This document shows positions 11,822-26,808 of a stretch of DNA of 64,000 bases, piece by piece. Below the pieces are notes generated by a model. It worked only from the letters and a program-made list of their open reading frames with translations. It was not told where the DNA came from and searched no databases. The position numbers were made by a program, and so were the translations under genes. This DNA comes from Eleginops maclovinus (taxonomy: Eukaryota; Chordata; Actinopteri; Perciformes; Eleginopidae): assembly GCF_036324505.1 (NCBI RefSeq), contig NC_086356.1, positions 16,541,744 to 16,605,743 on the forward strand, written 5' to 3'. Positions within the stretch are counted from its first letter, which is position 1, and each line of letters opens with the position of its first letter.

Positions 11822-12868
11822 GTAAAAATAACAAGAGTATTCAGATTTTTTTTCTCGTTAAAAAAATCAGTCAACCACGGAAAATACTCAGTAAACGAGA
11901 ACTCTGATTGGCTGATTAGTACTGGTTTGCATTGAAATCAGGTCACTCCCTGGGGTCTTGTCAATACTAATTAAAAAGAGAGGAAACTGTCACGCTAACT
12001 GTGCACAGAATGAGCCACTGTGGTGTCAGGGGGCTGTGCCACCATATAAGGTAGTTCATAAGTCCTATATGTTTAAAACATTCATTTATCTTTTAGGACA
12101 CTTACATAAGAAGTGTCATTTCAAACGTAACCTCTTTTGCACCAACCTATTGGTAGAGAATGGCTTATCCGTTTAGATGAAGTCATGTCAATTACAATTT
12201 AAAGGGTTTTAGTTTTAGTTTTTTTTCTCACTTATAGAGTGTGAGCATCTAGAAAGTGGCGTTGGGGGATCCTTATCAAATCTGATTGGCCACCCCGTTA
12301 TCTTAAACTACGAATGGCTTTCTCCCAAGAAGCAATCCAACTGTTGAGCAAATTGGACTCTTAAGGACTTGAAGGATAAAGTGAACTGTATTTGCCATTT
12401 GTATAGTGCCACTATTTATATTCATGAAATAAAAAACACAGGAATATAAAATGTTTAGATACTGTGAATTTCAACATAAAGTAGATATAATAAGTTGACA
12501 GAAATGGCCAACTATTACTATACTTTGAGTCAAGATTTCCATATAACATTACATTCCTGTTTCTTTTTTCCCCACATGACTCATCTTGCTGGGCTCCAGT
12601 GGACCTTTTGACACTATGTGCTTGTTTCTTCTTTCCACTTAGCAGTCAAATAATGTGCTAACTGCGACGCTAAATCAGATTGAGCCTCTAATCAATAATG
12701 TTGTTCAGGAATCAAATAACCAAGCAATTTGATTATCACTGAAGATAATCAATACTACTTAATAGTTGTTGTACAATTTAGCAGTATTATTATCTTAAAC
12801 CCCATCATCTTCTGAAAAAAGTGACATTCTTGGACCAGATTGTTTTATTAGTGATCACTTGGATGAAG
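11822..12868. other. Intergenic, no gene recognised
   Basis: About 1 kb of AT-rich sequence between two small transposons. The 72-residue open frame at 11958-12176 has no recognisable similarity. Confidence 0.6.
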
Positions 12869-13030
12869 TACCATATTTTCCGGACTACAAGGCGCACCTG
12901 AATATTAGCCGCACAAGCTCAAATTAGGGGAAAATCCTGTTTTGTCCATACATTAGCCGCACCGGACTATAAGCCGCAGGGTTCAAAGCTTGTGCCAAAA
13001 GTAGCGGCTTATAGTCCGGAAATTACGGTA
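12869..13030. mobile_element. Short terminal-inverted-repeat element (TA-flanked)
   Basis: A 162-bp unit starts TACCATATTTTCCGGACTAC and ends as the inverse of TACCGTAATTTCCGGACTAT, so the arms are near-identical over about 23 bp. The internal TTAGCCGCAC and GCGGCTTATAG motifs are typical of a very common vertebrate non-autonomous DNA transposon. TA at each outer edge fits a TA target site. It has no coding capacity. Confidence 0.8.
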
Positions 13031-13868
13031 GTCTTGTTCAACAACTTCCTGACACAGTCTGAGATCTAGCAGAACCTGCTTTGGCTTCTTTGTTCCTTTT
13101 GGAAAGACTCTTGGAGACGAGAGGAAAATGTTTATAGTTTGAGCATTTATATCCATTACATAATTAATGAGGTTGCCACAGGACAGTCAGACAGAGAGAT
13201 ATATATTGATAGCCTGGTAAATGTCTACAAGAAAACCTTCTGTCCATGCCTTGCGGTAGACAAACCGTAAACAATAGTTCACATACCATTTAATAAAGTG
13301 GTTTTAATGTTATAAAAACAACTTTGTTAGAAGCTTTACAATATTAGTTAACTTTGTCACATCGACAGACGTTTGCAGTCTTTTAACTGCAGTTTATTCC
13401 TCAAGATGATTAGAATAAATAACTAAAAGTAGGGATTTTAGATAATTTCTTCCATCCTCTTAAATAAGGCACCAATTTATAAGGATTGTAAAAAATTAAA
13501 AAATAGCCCCTCTGATGCATGAATTATGAAATCCTGAGTCAATAACACAACACAACAGTGGACTACATGCACTTAAGCACTTTACATAAAACAATATAAA
13601 CTTAATGGAAGAATTAATTAAACTGACTAATTAAACAAACAGCGCTCACAACTGTAAAGATCTAAGCTAAATTAACGTTTCAAAACAGCTCTAGAAAGAG
13701 CAAACATTCGAGTCTCCAGACTTCTTTAAGAATGCAAGACTGATATTACCATGTTGTTACACTATCACTATGTTTTCAGCTACAAGAACGGACAGTCACT
13801 GCATCCCTAAACATCTGCATCTCCTAAAAGTCTCTGCCTCTTTTTTTCAAATGAACCTCAGTATATGC
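13031..13868. other. Intergenic sequence 3' of the piggyBac remnant
   Basis: AT-rich sequence with no gene recognised. I looked for a TTAA-flanked terminal inverted repeat belonging to the adjacent piggyBac element and found none that is convincing. Confidence 0.55.
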
Positions 13869-16034
13869 TCAGTTTATCAATCCTAGGCTACATGAAAGTT
13901 GGCACAGTGCCACACAGCACTGCTTGCAGATGTATTTGGTCTTCCGTGTGCATGCAGCATCATGGCATCTGTTTGCATTTTTGACATGGGTGAGCTTGGG
14001 CCAGTGATTTCCTGTGCTGAACCTGACCTCACTGGGTACTTTGGTCACTGTTCTGCGCTTTGCTGGAGGTGAGGTCCCACTGGGTCTTCCTCTTCTGCTT
14101 TGCTGAAGGGAGCCAGCATTTATCAGTGCATGGGCAACAGAAGCTTTGAAGATGAGGAGATTTATCTTTTCCAATCCAGACATCAGGTAGAGGCACCAGG
14201 CATTAACAATGGTCACATCCAAAAAATGAAAAAACACTTGGATGTGCCACCGCTTGTTTCTATGTCTGTTGGGATACATTGCCACACACTGGTCAACAAG
14301 ATCCACCCCACCCATGTGTTGATTGTAAAGGCCCACCGAGAAGGGTCTTTGGACACTGATCATAGTTTTTCTTTCTTGAACCATCTTTTGGCCACGTCTT
14401 CAGGGGACTGGCCAGCACAGGTCGATGCCATGTGGATGACTGAACTGTCAAGCCAACGTGTGACAGTGATGTTTCCGAGCAGGCCCCTCTACCTTCTTCT
14501 TTGAGTTGTTTTTCACTCTTGAGTTTCTGACTTGCTCCTTTCACTCTGTTTGCTCTCCATGTATGTACCTGTGCCATACATGCCTAGGTCTTTCAAGGCC
14601 TCAAGGAGTGGAATGCCGCAGAAGAAATTGTCAAAAAACTTGTGGTTTTTCTGCTTTATGTCAAAGGTGCATCACTACATCTCCAGCCATTCACAAACCA
14701 CTGCTGTGACCCCTATTTTCTGAGCCCTAATAAACTTCAAATCTATACAAATAACCGGAGGATCCTGCCCTCTACCACACTTTCACTTTCAGGCTTTTTT
14801 GGTATATTGCTTGATTGACAGTTGGCCTTTTTAAGGGAATGATTTGCTCATCAATTGATTGGAATTCTTCAGGGTCTGCTGCCGCCAGGAATGTTTTCTG
14901 AAGTGTATTCAGCACTGGTCTTACTTTGAAGAGCCTATCCTTGTTTGCTGGCTGGTAAGTATAGTTATTCACAAAGTGCAGATAACTCAGAATTTGCTCA
15001 TATCTGTTTACAGACATGGCATCTGCAATAATTCCAAGACGAAGGCCATCCTCACTGAACCAGTACATTCGTGCTCTCGGATATCGAATGTACCCCATGA
15101 CCATGTTGATCCCTAGAAAAATGTGCATTTCTTCGCTTGTCACTGCCAGATTTTCTTTCCCTTTCTGCAGAGCATACATGTTGGTGTTGTGTACAATCTC
15201 ATCAATAAGATCTATGGGAAACAGATGCCTAAAGAAATCGACTGGTTCTCTTCCCTCAACATTCACTCTCCAGTCTCCTAGGAAAGGGGGCAAGTCTCCA
15301 TCAAAGTCGTTGTCGTGGAGTTTCCAGACATATTTGCGGGCTTGAGTGCAGGCAGGTGCCTTGCGAACATTTCTCTGGGCAGGTACCATGCGGACATTTT
15401 CCACTGCTCCCTCATCATGCTGACCTCCCTCTGCATCCTGTCCCTCATCATCCTGGCCCTCATCAGCTTGACTGTCAGCATCCTGACTCTCTGCATCCTG
15501 ACTGTCTGCATCTCCTTCATCATCCTCATCTCCTATGTCTCTATTGTTCTCTGGCAGCCACTCATCATCACTGTTGTCACTATACTCATCGTCGCTGGAG
15601 TCGGAGGGAATTTCCTGAACTATTCTATATTCTTCCCTAATCTTTGCTGCACTTGTGGTCTAAAAATATGACTAAATAGTAATTTTACTAACACAAACTA
15701 CAACTAATCTGCACAAAAATGTATATTTTTTAAAACAAACTTATAGGTATACCCAAAATGAACTGAATTGCAACTCTTAATAAAAGATGAATCAACTACA
15801 TGACTTATGTTATGAAATATACTTAGAAATGCATGACGTCCACTTTGTTGGACACATGGTAATCACAATTTCCTACTTATTTGAAATAACATTTTCAAAA
15901 CTAAAAGAATAATATTGTTACTTAGATACTCCTGCATATCATCATATTTTTTTTACCTGTAAGGTTCTCCTGGTATAGAAGGATTGACAGGGTATTCTAG
16001 CAGTGGTCGACAGTTGTGGCTGTCTGTCGGCCAT
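13869..16034 (-). pseudogene. Decayed piggyBac-family transposase gene (two exons)
   Basis: The ATG at 16034 opens a 26-codon exon (16034-15957, MADRQPQLSTTARIPCQS...) that ends at a GTAAAA donor. A tttttag acceptor at about 15660 leads in phase to exon 2 at 15659. Exon 2 starts with an acidic Asp/Glu/Gln/Ser-rich N-terminus, as in piggyBac transposases, then the transposase core (DLPPFLGDW, ITLGINM-like helix, RYEQILSYLHFVNNY). The first catalytic Asp is in SIDEQIIPLKRP, the second in FDNFF (about 14645) and the third in GGVDLVDQ (about 14308). A C-terminal CxxxxC...CxxC...CxxxC zinc-ribbon-like domain ends at 13869. In-frame stops at 14774-14772, 14729-14727 and 14693-14691, plus several frameshifts between about 14670 and 14380, break the middle, so it is inactive. 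Confidence 0.9.
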
Positions 16035-19000
16035 CTTGGATTCAGAGGAAGTTCACTTGTAGTTACACAACTAACCACTGAATGAACCTCAATGGAGGGG
16101 GGCAGAAGAGAGCATTCGAAAGGCTGATATGCAATTCCTCCATAGAAGCCATTGCATTTAAGAGAAAATGACTTAAACAGCTGTCCACTGTAGTGACCGC
16201 TATGCACCCCAGGGTTGATAAACAATTTATTATTGCTTTATATTTATCAATCATTAATGACATCAACTGATCTTTCTCTACTACCTCATATATTTATTTG
16301 AGTTTTTAATATTTATAACTGCAGACTTGAAGACTTGATGAGAAAGTGAGTAATAATTATCGGTCTACCTGCGTTTACATCATCACGCATTGTTAATAAT
16401 TGAGAGGATAAACACCAGTCAAGGTTGTTTAACACAACATGGCAACCCAAATAAAGAGAAACTATCCAGTTGTCTCACGCTAGATCTTCCCGTAGTGAAA
16501 TTCTCCTCTTACAACGACCTGATTCCTAAGATTGTTTTTATAATGAGGTTTATTTTGGCCTCAGCCACCTTTCTAAAACTTGCTTACATTTCTGCCTTTG
16601 TCTGCACAAGTTTATTACCTCTTAAAGTAAAAGTCTGGTGTTGCATCTAAAGTTATAAATTACAGTTGTTTGCCAAAATAAACATCTGGAATACAACAGC
16701 TATGCCCTTGCAGAATAAGCTCTGCTGCAGCTGGCATCCAGCCATGAATGACTTATTTGAACAGCACAAGGAGCTTAGCCTCCTCTAGTAAAATATTGCT
16801 ATTTTGAACCAAAACATGCAGAACTATTATTGTTGGACACGATTTATGATAAGCCAAAAATGCAGAGTGAGAGGTCTGTTTAAAACACATTTACACTGAA
16901 TGATTGTCAGAGGTTTCCCTGGTAACCAAATATTTAAAGAAAATGGAGACATCAGCCTTCAGGGATATCTGATTTACTCAAGTCAACAAAAGGACTTTGA
17001 TAAGAAATGACTGACTGGATTACAAGTGAAAAGAAGTCTGGTGTAAATAGAGAAAATTTGCCAAAAGGATGCTTTCCATCTCTAGTTTTTCCCAGTATCT
17101 AGTCATCACTCACGTGAAATCAGGCAAAACACAACCGCTTTTGACAATCTCATGATTAGCTCTTGAAGGGGGAGCATCTGGAAGCATTTGGCACCAACAA
17201 TATCTGCAGGCCTGTTTTCTTATTGGTCTTTGATCACTGCTGAAGTTACAAATTATTGATGCATCAACATGCACACTGCCTTACCGGAAATAAAATATAC
17301 ATAATGACATAAACTGCTTTTACATGAATTCAAACTGCATGTCCCTCTCACAACATGTACTGCAGTAATGACTACTACAGTAGGACTTTTAGCAGTTACT
17401 TGTTTGTACCTTTAGGCATCCATGTATCACTCTTTTGTCTTTCTTGATGCATAAATCTAAACAGTAGGCTATGTTTAGATTCTGGCTACCCATGCCATTG
17501 CTCTATGTTTTTCCCAAATTTAAAAATGCACAGTAACACCTTCCTTCCTAAAGTGTCAGAAGTGCAGGATAACCTACCTTTTAGAATTTCTAAGGTGAAA
17601 TTTTTCAGCAATTGTTTGCTTTGTCAAACTTGGTCATAAAAATGACAAACATAATACTGGGAATTTTCAATCATCTTATACACAGAAGGCAGCAGAGTCT
17701 TCTTTTTGAAAAGCCACAACTAATCGCATATTCGATAAATTAAAACTATTGTTGTGTCTTAATTGATCAATACCACTTAGACTATGACTAAGCTGTTGGT
17801 GTAATTTTAAGCCTCTTTAAGTTTTGATGTAGCTGCAGTGATGGGGAAATCCTTGGGTAGTATTTTGGGCAATTTTATATATACAGTCTATGATTTTGGG
17901 CCTGATATACACATCTCTCTCATGACTAATGGATGGAAATATTGTTGAAATAGTTATTCCTTCTAGGAACATGAAGTAAACTAATGATACTCTGAGGTAA
18001 CATTTAACATTCAAATTCAGAGAAATAGAGGAACACTGGTGAAAGTGTCCCGATTCACTTATGAACTGTCTGTCTCTACATAACCCCAGAGGTGGAATAA
18101 TAACAAACATTTAAAGTGAAAGCTGTTACATAAAGAGGTTACATAAGTGTTGATCACTGTCAAACATGCATGGAGGATTTATTTAAGTTTTGTTTTGTTT
18201 TGTAGGACCAGAAATATAAATCAGTGGGTAAAGGTTTTAGGTTTTCAAAGAATTCCTTCAGGGCTGACACGTAAAGAAACAGTTCAAAGGCACCAATAAC
18301 AGGGTATCCATGTCGGCTTTACCTCTGACCTGCTCACAACATGAACACAGAGTATTTACAACAGAATTCCTTCAACACAGGACCTCGTGCTGTTTTCAAA
18401 CTGTGCAGGTTGTAAATTAAACCAAAGGTCAGCTAGTGTTGTAAATCCTTTTTTCTTTCAATTATTTTGCCATAAATCATTTAAACTCAACCCAACCCTC
18501 TTATTGGCTGATTTTCACCGTAGTGTTGATGTAAAAAACAACAAAGTATAAATGTTTCCATGTTTGTTTCCAGTTAAAACGAATAATTTGACATTTTCCT
18601 CCACTTTATTCGTTTCATGAATATTGTACTGCAAAGTGATGCTTATTCGTGGTGGCAGCAATATGCTACTGTAATAATGAAACCATAATTGAATCTATTA
18701 TAGCAACATTGAGTTTGTAAATGCCATTAAAAATAAACAAGGCAAGTATGCCTCTATGGAGCATATCAGATTTAATGAAGATTAAAGCAGATCGATTTAA
18801 ATGCTCCAGTTCACTGACCAGCCCTGAAGTGGCTCTTAACCTTTCATTTGTGAATTTGTCAACCTGCAAAAACAGATAAAAAAAAAAAAAGTAAATGAAT
18901 GAAATGAATTCCATATCCTTTAAAAGTAGTTGCAGTTAACTCATGGAGACAGAAGATTATACAGAAGAGTAGACACATTTTGAACTAAAACTTCCATCCA

Positions 19001-22000
19001 AGTACAGGACAGCAGCGCTCGGACCCCAGACGAGCATGCCAGCTCTAATCCCTCTCTGTCTGGAAGCACTGACCTCTTTTGTTCAGTTGATGGCTTATTA
19101 CCGGTATTGATTTTGGCTCCTTTATTTTCACAGACTTCCTGCAGGGAGGCAGATGACCCATGCACATATCAGCTACTGTTTGGCTACATCAACAAACGCT
19201 ACACATTTGCTCTGCTGAAGATAGATGTATTGTTTACTTCAGTATTTTATTTTTGGGTTTTTAGTACTGGCTGAAAGCTCCATTGTTATGGATTATGAGT
19301 GATGATTCTGGATTGAACCCTACACTTGTTTTGGGCTTTTTGTGGTCACCTCGTTGATGGAGGATTCATCTACAGGACGTTTTTACTCTGCTGCAGTTGA
19401 ATCGGAGTTAACATGGGACAAACGTCTTAAACTGTAAGTGCAAAGAACTGACTGGCTGTTTGCGTATTATTCGGGTGTTTACCATAATCCTTGGTCTAAT
19501 TTAGCATGTGTAGTAATGCCATTGATCTGGCAGAATAAATGCGGTCACTGCTGTGTGCAAAAGTGTATGGATATCCCCAGTCTAACTAGGTAGGTATTAC
19601 TCAAATATTATATTATGTAAAGAACAAGTTCCTAAAAATTCAATGTAAATATGGATTTCCATTTTATGGTACTTTTTTTAGTTTTGTCCCTCTACGTTTG
19701 ACAGCAAAAGTGATTATCTAAATGTGAATCAACTTATACATTTTGATGTATTGTTTTAAATGATGCCATTTAGTAGTATATAAAGTCTGTTAAATGAGTA
19801 CGTCCTTATAGCTGCAACAGTGATCACTGATACCTTCATGTTGCTGGATCACTCATCATATTCCAGTACTGTATCGTATATTCTAAAATGGACCAAACTT
19901 TTTTTCAACATATTTTCTGTATTAAAGTCAAGTATTAACTGTTTTCTTTTGGATAGTGGGAAACTGAGTATTTCAGAATAATATTCTCAAAGTAGTGTAA
20001 ACATTTCTTTTAACATGTATGATTTAATCTACAGTATACATTTTTTTTTTAAACGTAAGGAAAAAAGCCAATATCCATTCTCCAATGTCCAGTAAAACAA
20101 TTAGACTTTTTAAAGAATCTAAAAGTATAAAATGACAGGGACAAGTAGCCCACAGCTGTAATGAAACTTTGACTTTTGTTTAGGAGTTGTTAAAAACAGC
20201 AGCTGGCTGACTTGTCAGCACATCTGGTTTAGAGCGACGACGTCCACAGTTGAGGCCCTCGCTCGCTCCCCCCATCACTCTCACTGTTTGAGATGTTTGT
20301 GTTTTCCTCACCATGGTTTTACAGACAGCAGTCATGTTCTCCTGGAGACTCATGGGAGTTTGAGGCGAACCGAACCTGATTCTAAAAGCAACCCTTAAAG
20401 TATAGCCGTTTCAAATCTCAATATCCTCATAGGGACATATGCCAGTTGAAATGTTGACACCTGTACAGAACGACGACTTGTGGACTGTTATTAAGGTAGT
20501 GTCAGAAGATGGTGCAAACAGTTTCTCAGAGTCGAGAGAAACACGTCCTTATTTAATGAACTAATCTTATGTAGGTCAATGGTCACTTCTTGTAACCAAT
20601 TACAGTTATGGGGCAACAATGCCAATAAAGTCACTTCCACCTCTGTATCATTTAATCCAACCCTGAGGCAGCTGAAGCTTTAACAGCTCATTTCTCCTTT
20701 TGAAATAAATGCAAAATGTTCAGCAGAGCATCTTCCAAGTTCAAGTTTTCTAGCAGGATATCCATGGGAAAATGAAGAGCAACATCCATGGAAATGTCTC
20801 ACCTCCCACAGTCACCCACATCTGATGGCAGCAGTACAGTCAGGGTAACAGATTGTTTTGGGTGGTTTGGGCAGGAGCTTATGATGAGGTGGGACATATT
20901 TTAGGAGTTGCTCTTCTTCACTTTTTCCAGTTATACTTCTTTGAGGAGAAATCCTTCACTGACCCAATCAGGAAGCTCTCATTTTCTTTTCCCATTAAAT
21001 AGTTTCTGTCACGGCATAGTGGCAGATCTTTCTACTCTAACTCTTTGTAAGGCATTACTTTATCCATATTATCCAAAATACATATTTAACCCCAATTTCT
21101 TGTGAATTATTTCTCATTGGGATAATAGCTACAGTGAAAACTATGGAGGTGGTGGGATGTGTTAGCTTTTGAGTTTTTCAAATGTATTTCCAATGCTTTC
21201 AGTACCATAAAATAAATGGTCAGCCAAAACATTTGGTTGGAGACAAATGGTTCCAAACATCATAAATAATACAATACTTTTATGCATGTTTTCACACTAG
21301 TAGGGATTCAGTTAAGATATCTTTTCTTGGTTGCCCTGACTTTAAACAAATACATGCTGCCTAAATCCAGAGATGGAATCATTAAAACAGTCAAGCATTT
21401 CAATGGCAATACTCAATCAAAAACATTGGGACAATCTAAACAAAAACATTGGCATTGGACATGGTTATTTATTGAGGTGGCCTCTTTTAGAGTCTTAGAT
21501 TGATCAAAAATGTTGATTGGCGTGATACATGAGTGAGGTAGTCCAGGGAACAGTGTGACAAGAAGTTTGTCAAAGAAAGTAAACATCACACATGTTTGGT
21601 TTCTTGGTTGTGGTTAACAACACTTCATGTTTTGCACAGTTTTGAAGTGAACAAGAACTTCTTAATCGAGGTACATATCGCTTCACCCAGGATTTTAAAC
21701 CAATAAACATGTGACTTCATATTTGGAAGAACTTCACTCGTGTTCAGCAGGCACAGTGGTTTGGTGCTTGCCACAGTCAATGGCATATCCACTGTTTGTG
21801 GTTCGCTGCATTTCCATCCTTGCAACAAGGCTTGGTTTGGCCCCGAGAAATGTTGACATTGGAACATCAATGTTTTTGAAACCGCAAGGGATAGGTTTAC
21901 ATCTTTTCTTTACTTTATAAGGCTTTTTGGTTGCTGTCGTTATTCCTCCTGTCATTGCTCTTGTGAAGAGATTCTTTACTTATAATGTAAGGTCAAAGTT

Positions 22001-22787
22001 CAGCTGAAGATGATATGAGGCTTTAGCAATCTCCTTTAGACAAAACATGTGGGTTTCCTTCAAAGTGTTACCTTGCTCCTTGGCCCAAAGAAAATAAGAG
22101 TTTATGGCCATACTAGTGACTGTGCAACGTGGAATGCGTATGGCACAATGCTATTGTTCTCAAAAAGGCAATGTAAACATGCTAACACAACTTTTAGCAT
22201 GTTCACGATCTATAGTTAACAGGGAAAGTTTTGCAGGTATTTGGTGTTGTATTGGACATCTAATGAAATCTACTGGCACCACTAGTTAGAAAATCCACTA
22301 AAGTTATGTAATTTGTCCCGAGGTGCATTTCATTGGGCGCATCCAATGTTATGGCAGTAACTAAAGTTAGTAGGCTTTGTCCTCAGGGCATCATAAGCAT
22401 ATGAACACAATCTCATGTAATTCCATTTAATAGCTGTAAAGACATTTCTGTCTGGACTAACCAACACTGCTATCACTTTTATTTCATCCTTCTAGCATTG
22501 CTAAAAGGATTAACTTCATTAGCATTGGTTAAATGTTGGTAGTTTGACCTTCATCTCTAACACTGGAATAGTTTGAAAAAATGATCTCTGCACTTCCAGT
22601 ATGAGCAGCAGGAACAGCTGCTAACTTTTTGATGTAATAGAAATGTGAACCTCTTTTCAAACTCTTTAACTTGCTTATCGTTATAGATGACCGCAGAGGG
22701 ATGTAAGGTTATTTAAAGTTTGGATTACATTCCTCTTGTCTTTGAATAATAAGTCCAATAATAGACACATGGCTTGGCGATGTTTAA
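16035..22787. other. Intergenic, no gene recognised
   Basis: About 6.7 kb of AT-rich non-coding sequence. Short open frames on both strands have no domain I recognise. A block at about 21625-21955 has an open reverse frame of 73-81 residues, but no family match came to mind. A poly-T run lies at about 20041. Confidence 0.55.
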
Positions 22788-23083
22788 CTTAACGTAGACA
22801 TGTTTATCCAGTAGTTTGATCTGAACTAACATTTTCAGATAAGCATGACATCAACTCTGTGTGCAGACTCTTCTTGATAACTCTTGGACTCCTATGTTTG
22901 AACTGACCTGTCAACACAACACACTTTTCTTAACGTCGACATGTTTATCCAGTAGTGTATGACCAGATAAGCATGACATCACTTTCCTCTTCCCGGGTGT
23001 GTGCAGAATCAGAAAATGTTTGGATCAGAGCAGCCGCTTCTTTATAAACTCTTGGACTTATCTGTTTGAGCTGACCTGTCAAC
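22788..23083. repeat. Diverged tandem duplication, two copies
   Basis: Copy 1 (22788-22915) and copy 2 (22929-23083) share CTTAACGT.GACATGTTTATCC, CAGATAAGCATGACATCA, CTCTTGGACT and CTGACCTGTCAAC in the same order. Copy 2 carries an extra segment of about 30 bp before the CTCTTGGACT block. Confidence 0.8.
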
Positions 23084-23619
23084 GGAAATCCATCTTCATC
23101 TTCTCATCTCATTCTTCTCACTATAATGGTAAATCACAGTCTGCTGGAAATGATTTTAAGGTGTCTGTTTGGTATTTTGTGTTAAGTACATTAAAAACAG
23201 CTCTTCAAGAGAAAGATCTCTTCTCCCAACAAAACAATTTGACATCTTAATGCTGTTTGAAATGGAAACATTGTGCTCTTTTGTCTAGTGTCCACATTCA
23301 GAATGACTTATAAGGACCAAATATTGTGAAATATTTTCTGTTGACCTCACCAATTCTTTCCTGCAAATGATGCTGACTGTGCTGTATTGAAGCGATAAAC
23401 ATTTGGTAAAAATTGTGCATTTGTTACTGTGATAGCGCTTTGCATGAGGTTGTTATGGAGATACGCTCTGCTGATGGGGAGCTTGTTTTCTTTTTCTCTG
23501 TGTTTGACTGCAACACTTTGTAAATGGTATGACCTCATGTGGTAAATATTTAGTTGTACCTTGTTTCCTTCCACATTTTATACAAATAGAATCATAAGCA
23601 AAAAATGTTCATGGCTTTT

Positions 23620-23830
23620 CACGCGTATACAGCGCTGAATAGAGAGTCGAAGTGTCCCTCAGCAAGACAATGAACCCCTAAGCGCTCCCCTAAGCCAAGT
23701 TGGCGCCTTGCATGGCAGCCTCTGATACAGTGTGTAACTTATTGTATAATTGGGTGATATTGGCATGTTTTGTGTGTGCAAAGTGCTCAGAGTTGTTTGT
23801 AGAATCGAAAAGTGGCTTATTTAGACTGCA
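23620..23830 (+). repeat. Fish interspersed repeat fragment (SINE-like)
   Basis: Contains AGTGTCCCTCAGCAAGACAA, TGAACCCCTAAGCGCTCCCC and TTGGCGCCTTGCATGGCAGC, then AAGTGCTCAGAGTTGTTTGT. From memory of fish genomes this series is a widespread interspersed repeat. Borders are approximate. Confidence 0.55.
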
Positions 23831-24676
23831 GCCTCCTCTGTGGTACCCTTTAGTCTAAGATCCTGTAAGAAGTTTATGAGCTGATGCATTGATATAATTC
23901 AGTCTTTGCTGCAGCAATGATGTACTTTAGTGACGCGTGGATGCTCAAGTCCACTTTTGTATCGGCTAAACCGATAAATTACAACTTCTGGGTCTCATTT
24001 AGTGATGCCGATAGCCATAAAAATACTTTTTCCTTTTGGCACACCTCGGGAAAGAGGCATCTGGAAATCAGCAGATATTTTTTTTAGGTAAATCCACTTC
24101 AGTTCGAACACGTAAAGTTATTTATGTGCTTCTGTTCATGTGAATGAGCCCAAAGCGCTAACTTAATAGGCCAATAGATGCGGAAAATCAGCGGAAGAGC
24201 CGGGTAACTTTATTACTCTGCATTTAAGCCTCTTCGGATTTAGGTGCCATTAAGCAACTTTTAAAGCAGGGGGCCTGCTTTAATCAATGTATAAAGTTGA
24301 CTGATTATTGCCCCAGTATGCAACATTTCTATAAAGAGTAAGGGAAAAACAACACTTTTATCAGGGAAAACAAGGACAGTTTAGAAGAGAGGATTTTAAC
24401 TCAAATTTGACCAAATATACTGAAACAAACGAAGTGAATTACAATAAATGTCATGTGTCCAGAATGAACACGATTCAAATAAAATAACTAAATCGACACT
24501 CTGTTTCATTTCAAAAGAACTGCTGCTATGAAGTATTCAGTCTCCACCTGTACAAAATGACTGTGTAGACGTCAGACCTGCTCAGTGTAGCTTAAGAATC
24601 ACTGAAGCCAAGTTGTCATAAATAATTAGACAAGTTTAATTTTTGGTGACTTCAGTGTGCATATTTGTATAATAGA

Positions 24677-26077
<1,401 letters not shown>

Positions 26078-26085
26078 CTTTAGAG

Positions 26086-26659
26086 CAGGGGTGTCCACAC
26101 TTTTTTCACTGAGGGCCACATACAGTAAAACATGTGAAGGGCTGGGCCCCTCACTAGAAGTGAGGTATATTGCCTCATAAGTTCAGTTATAAGTTAGCAA
26201 AATAAATCAAAAGTAGGTAAATTATGCTGAATACTTGAATATGCTTTAAGAAAACCAACCATCACAGCTCTCTATTGGTTTCATTTATTTACACAAAGTG
26301 TTGGCAGCTCACTCCTGAAACAGAAGGACCTGATTGCCTATCATAAGAGGAAATATGAAGGTGTTACTTCGAGCTTGGTATATAAATAGGTTATTGGGAT
26401 TTTTTTTAACAACTAAGATTTGTTAGAACATGTTATTAACTTTATGATTTTATGAATTTATTTGAAAAGTGGGTTCATTAACACGTGAATCCTACTGTGT
26501 AATATCTGTTTACATATATATTTAACAAGTACAATATAAGAAAAACACAAGTTTTATGTTGGGGCCTTATTCAACTATACTTTTTGAATTTGCTGAGGGC
26601 CGATTCAAAATGGACAACGGGCCGCAGTTGGCCCCCTGGCCGTAGGTTGGACACCCCTG
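26086..26659. mobile_element. Non-autonomous hAT element with perfect target duplication
   Basis: The 574-bp element begins CAGGGGTGTCCACACTTTTT and ends GTTGGACACCCCTG. The terminal inverted repeats are of the hAT (Charlie-like) CAGGGGTGTCC type. The flanks are an identical 8-bp target duplication CTTTAGAG (26078-26085 and 26660-26667). Subterminal GAGGGCCACAT and GAGGGCCGATTC motifs face each other. It has no transposase. Confidence 0.93.
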
Positions 26660-26808
26660 CTTTAGAGACTACAAATATAAACAGTATATGTTTTTGCAAC
26701 TGTGCAAGTTGTAGGAAATTAAATGTAATAGTTTGCAAGTATATATCCTTTAATAAAGGATTTTTTACTGATGAAAAATGAGAAATATACACCAATTTAA
26801 GGAGTAAG

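Noticed and set aside
16195..16220. Candidate piggyBac terminal repeat beginning CCCTGGGGTGCATAG (minus strand)
   Set aside because: It is preceded by TCAA rather than TTAA, and I found no matching inverted copy on the other side of the transposase.
21625..21955. Possible reverse-strand gene or processed pseudogene
   Set aside because: The open frame is 73-81 codons with a basic segment, but I recognise no family and see no poly(A) tail or second exon.
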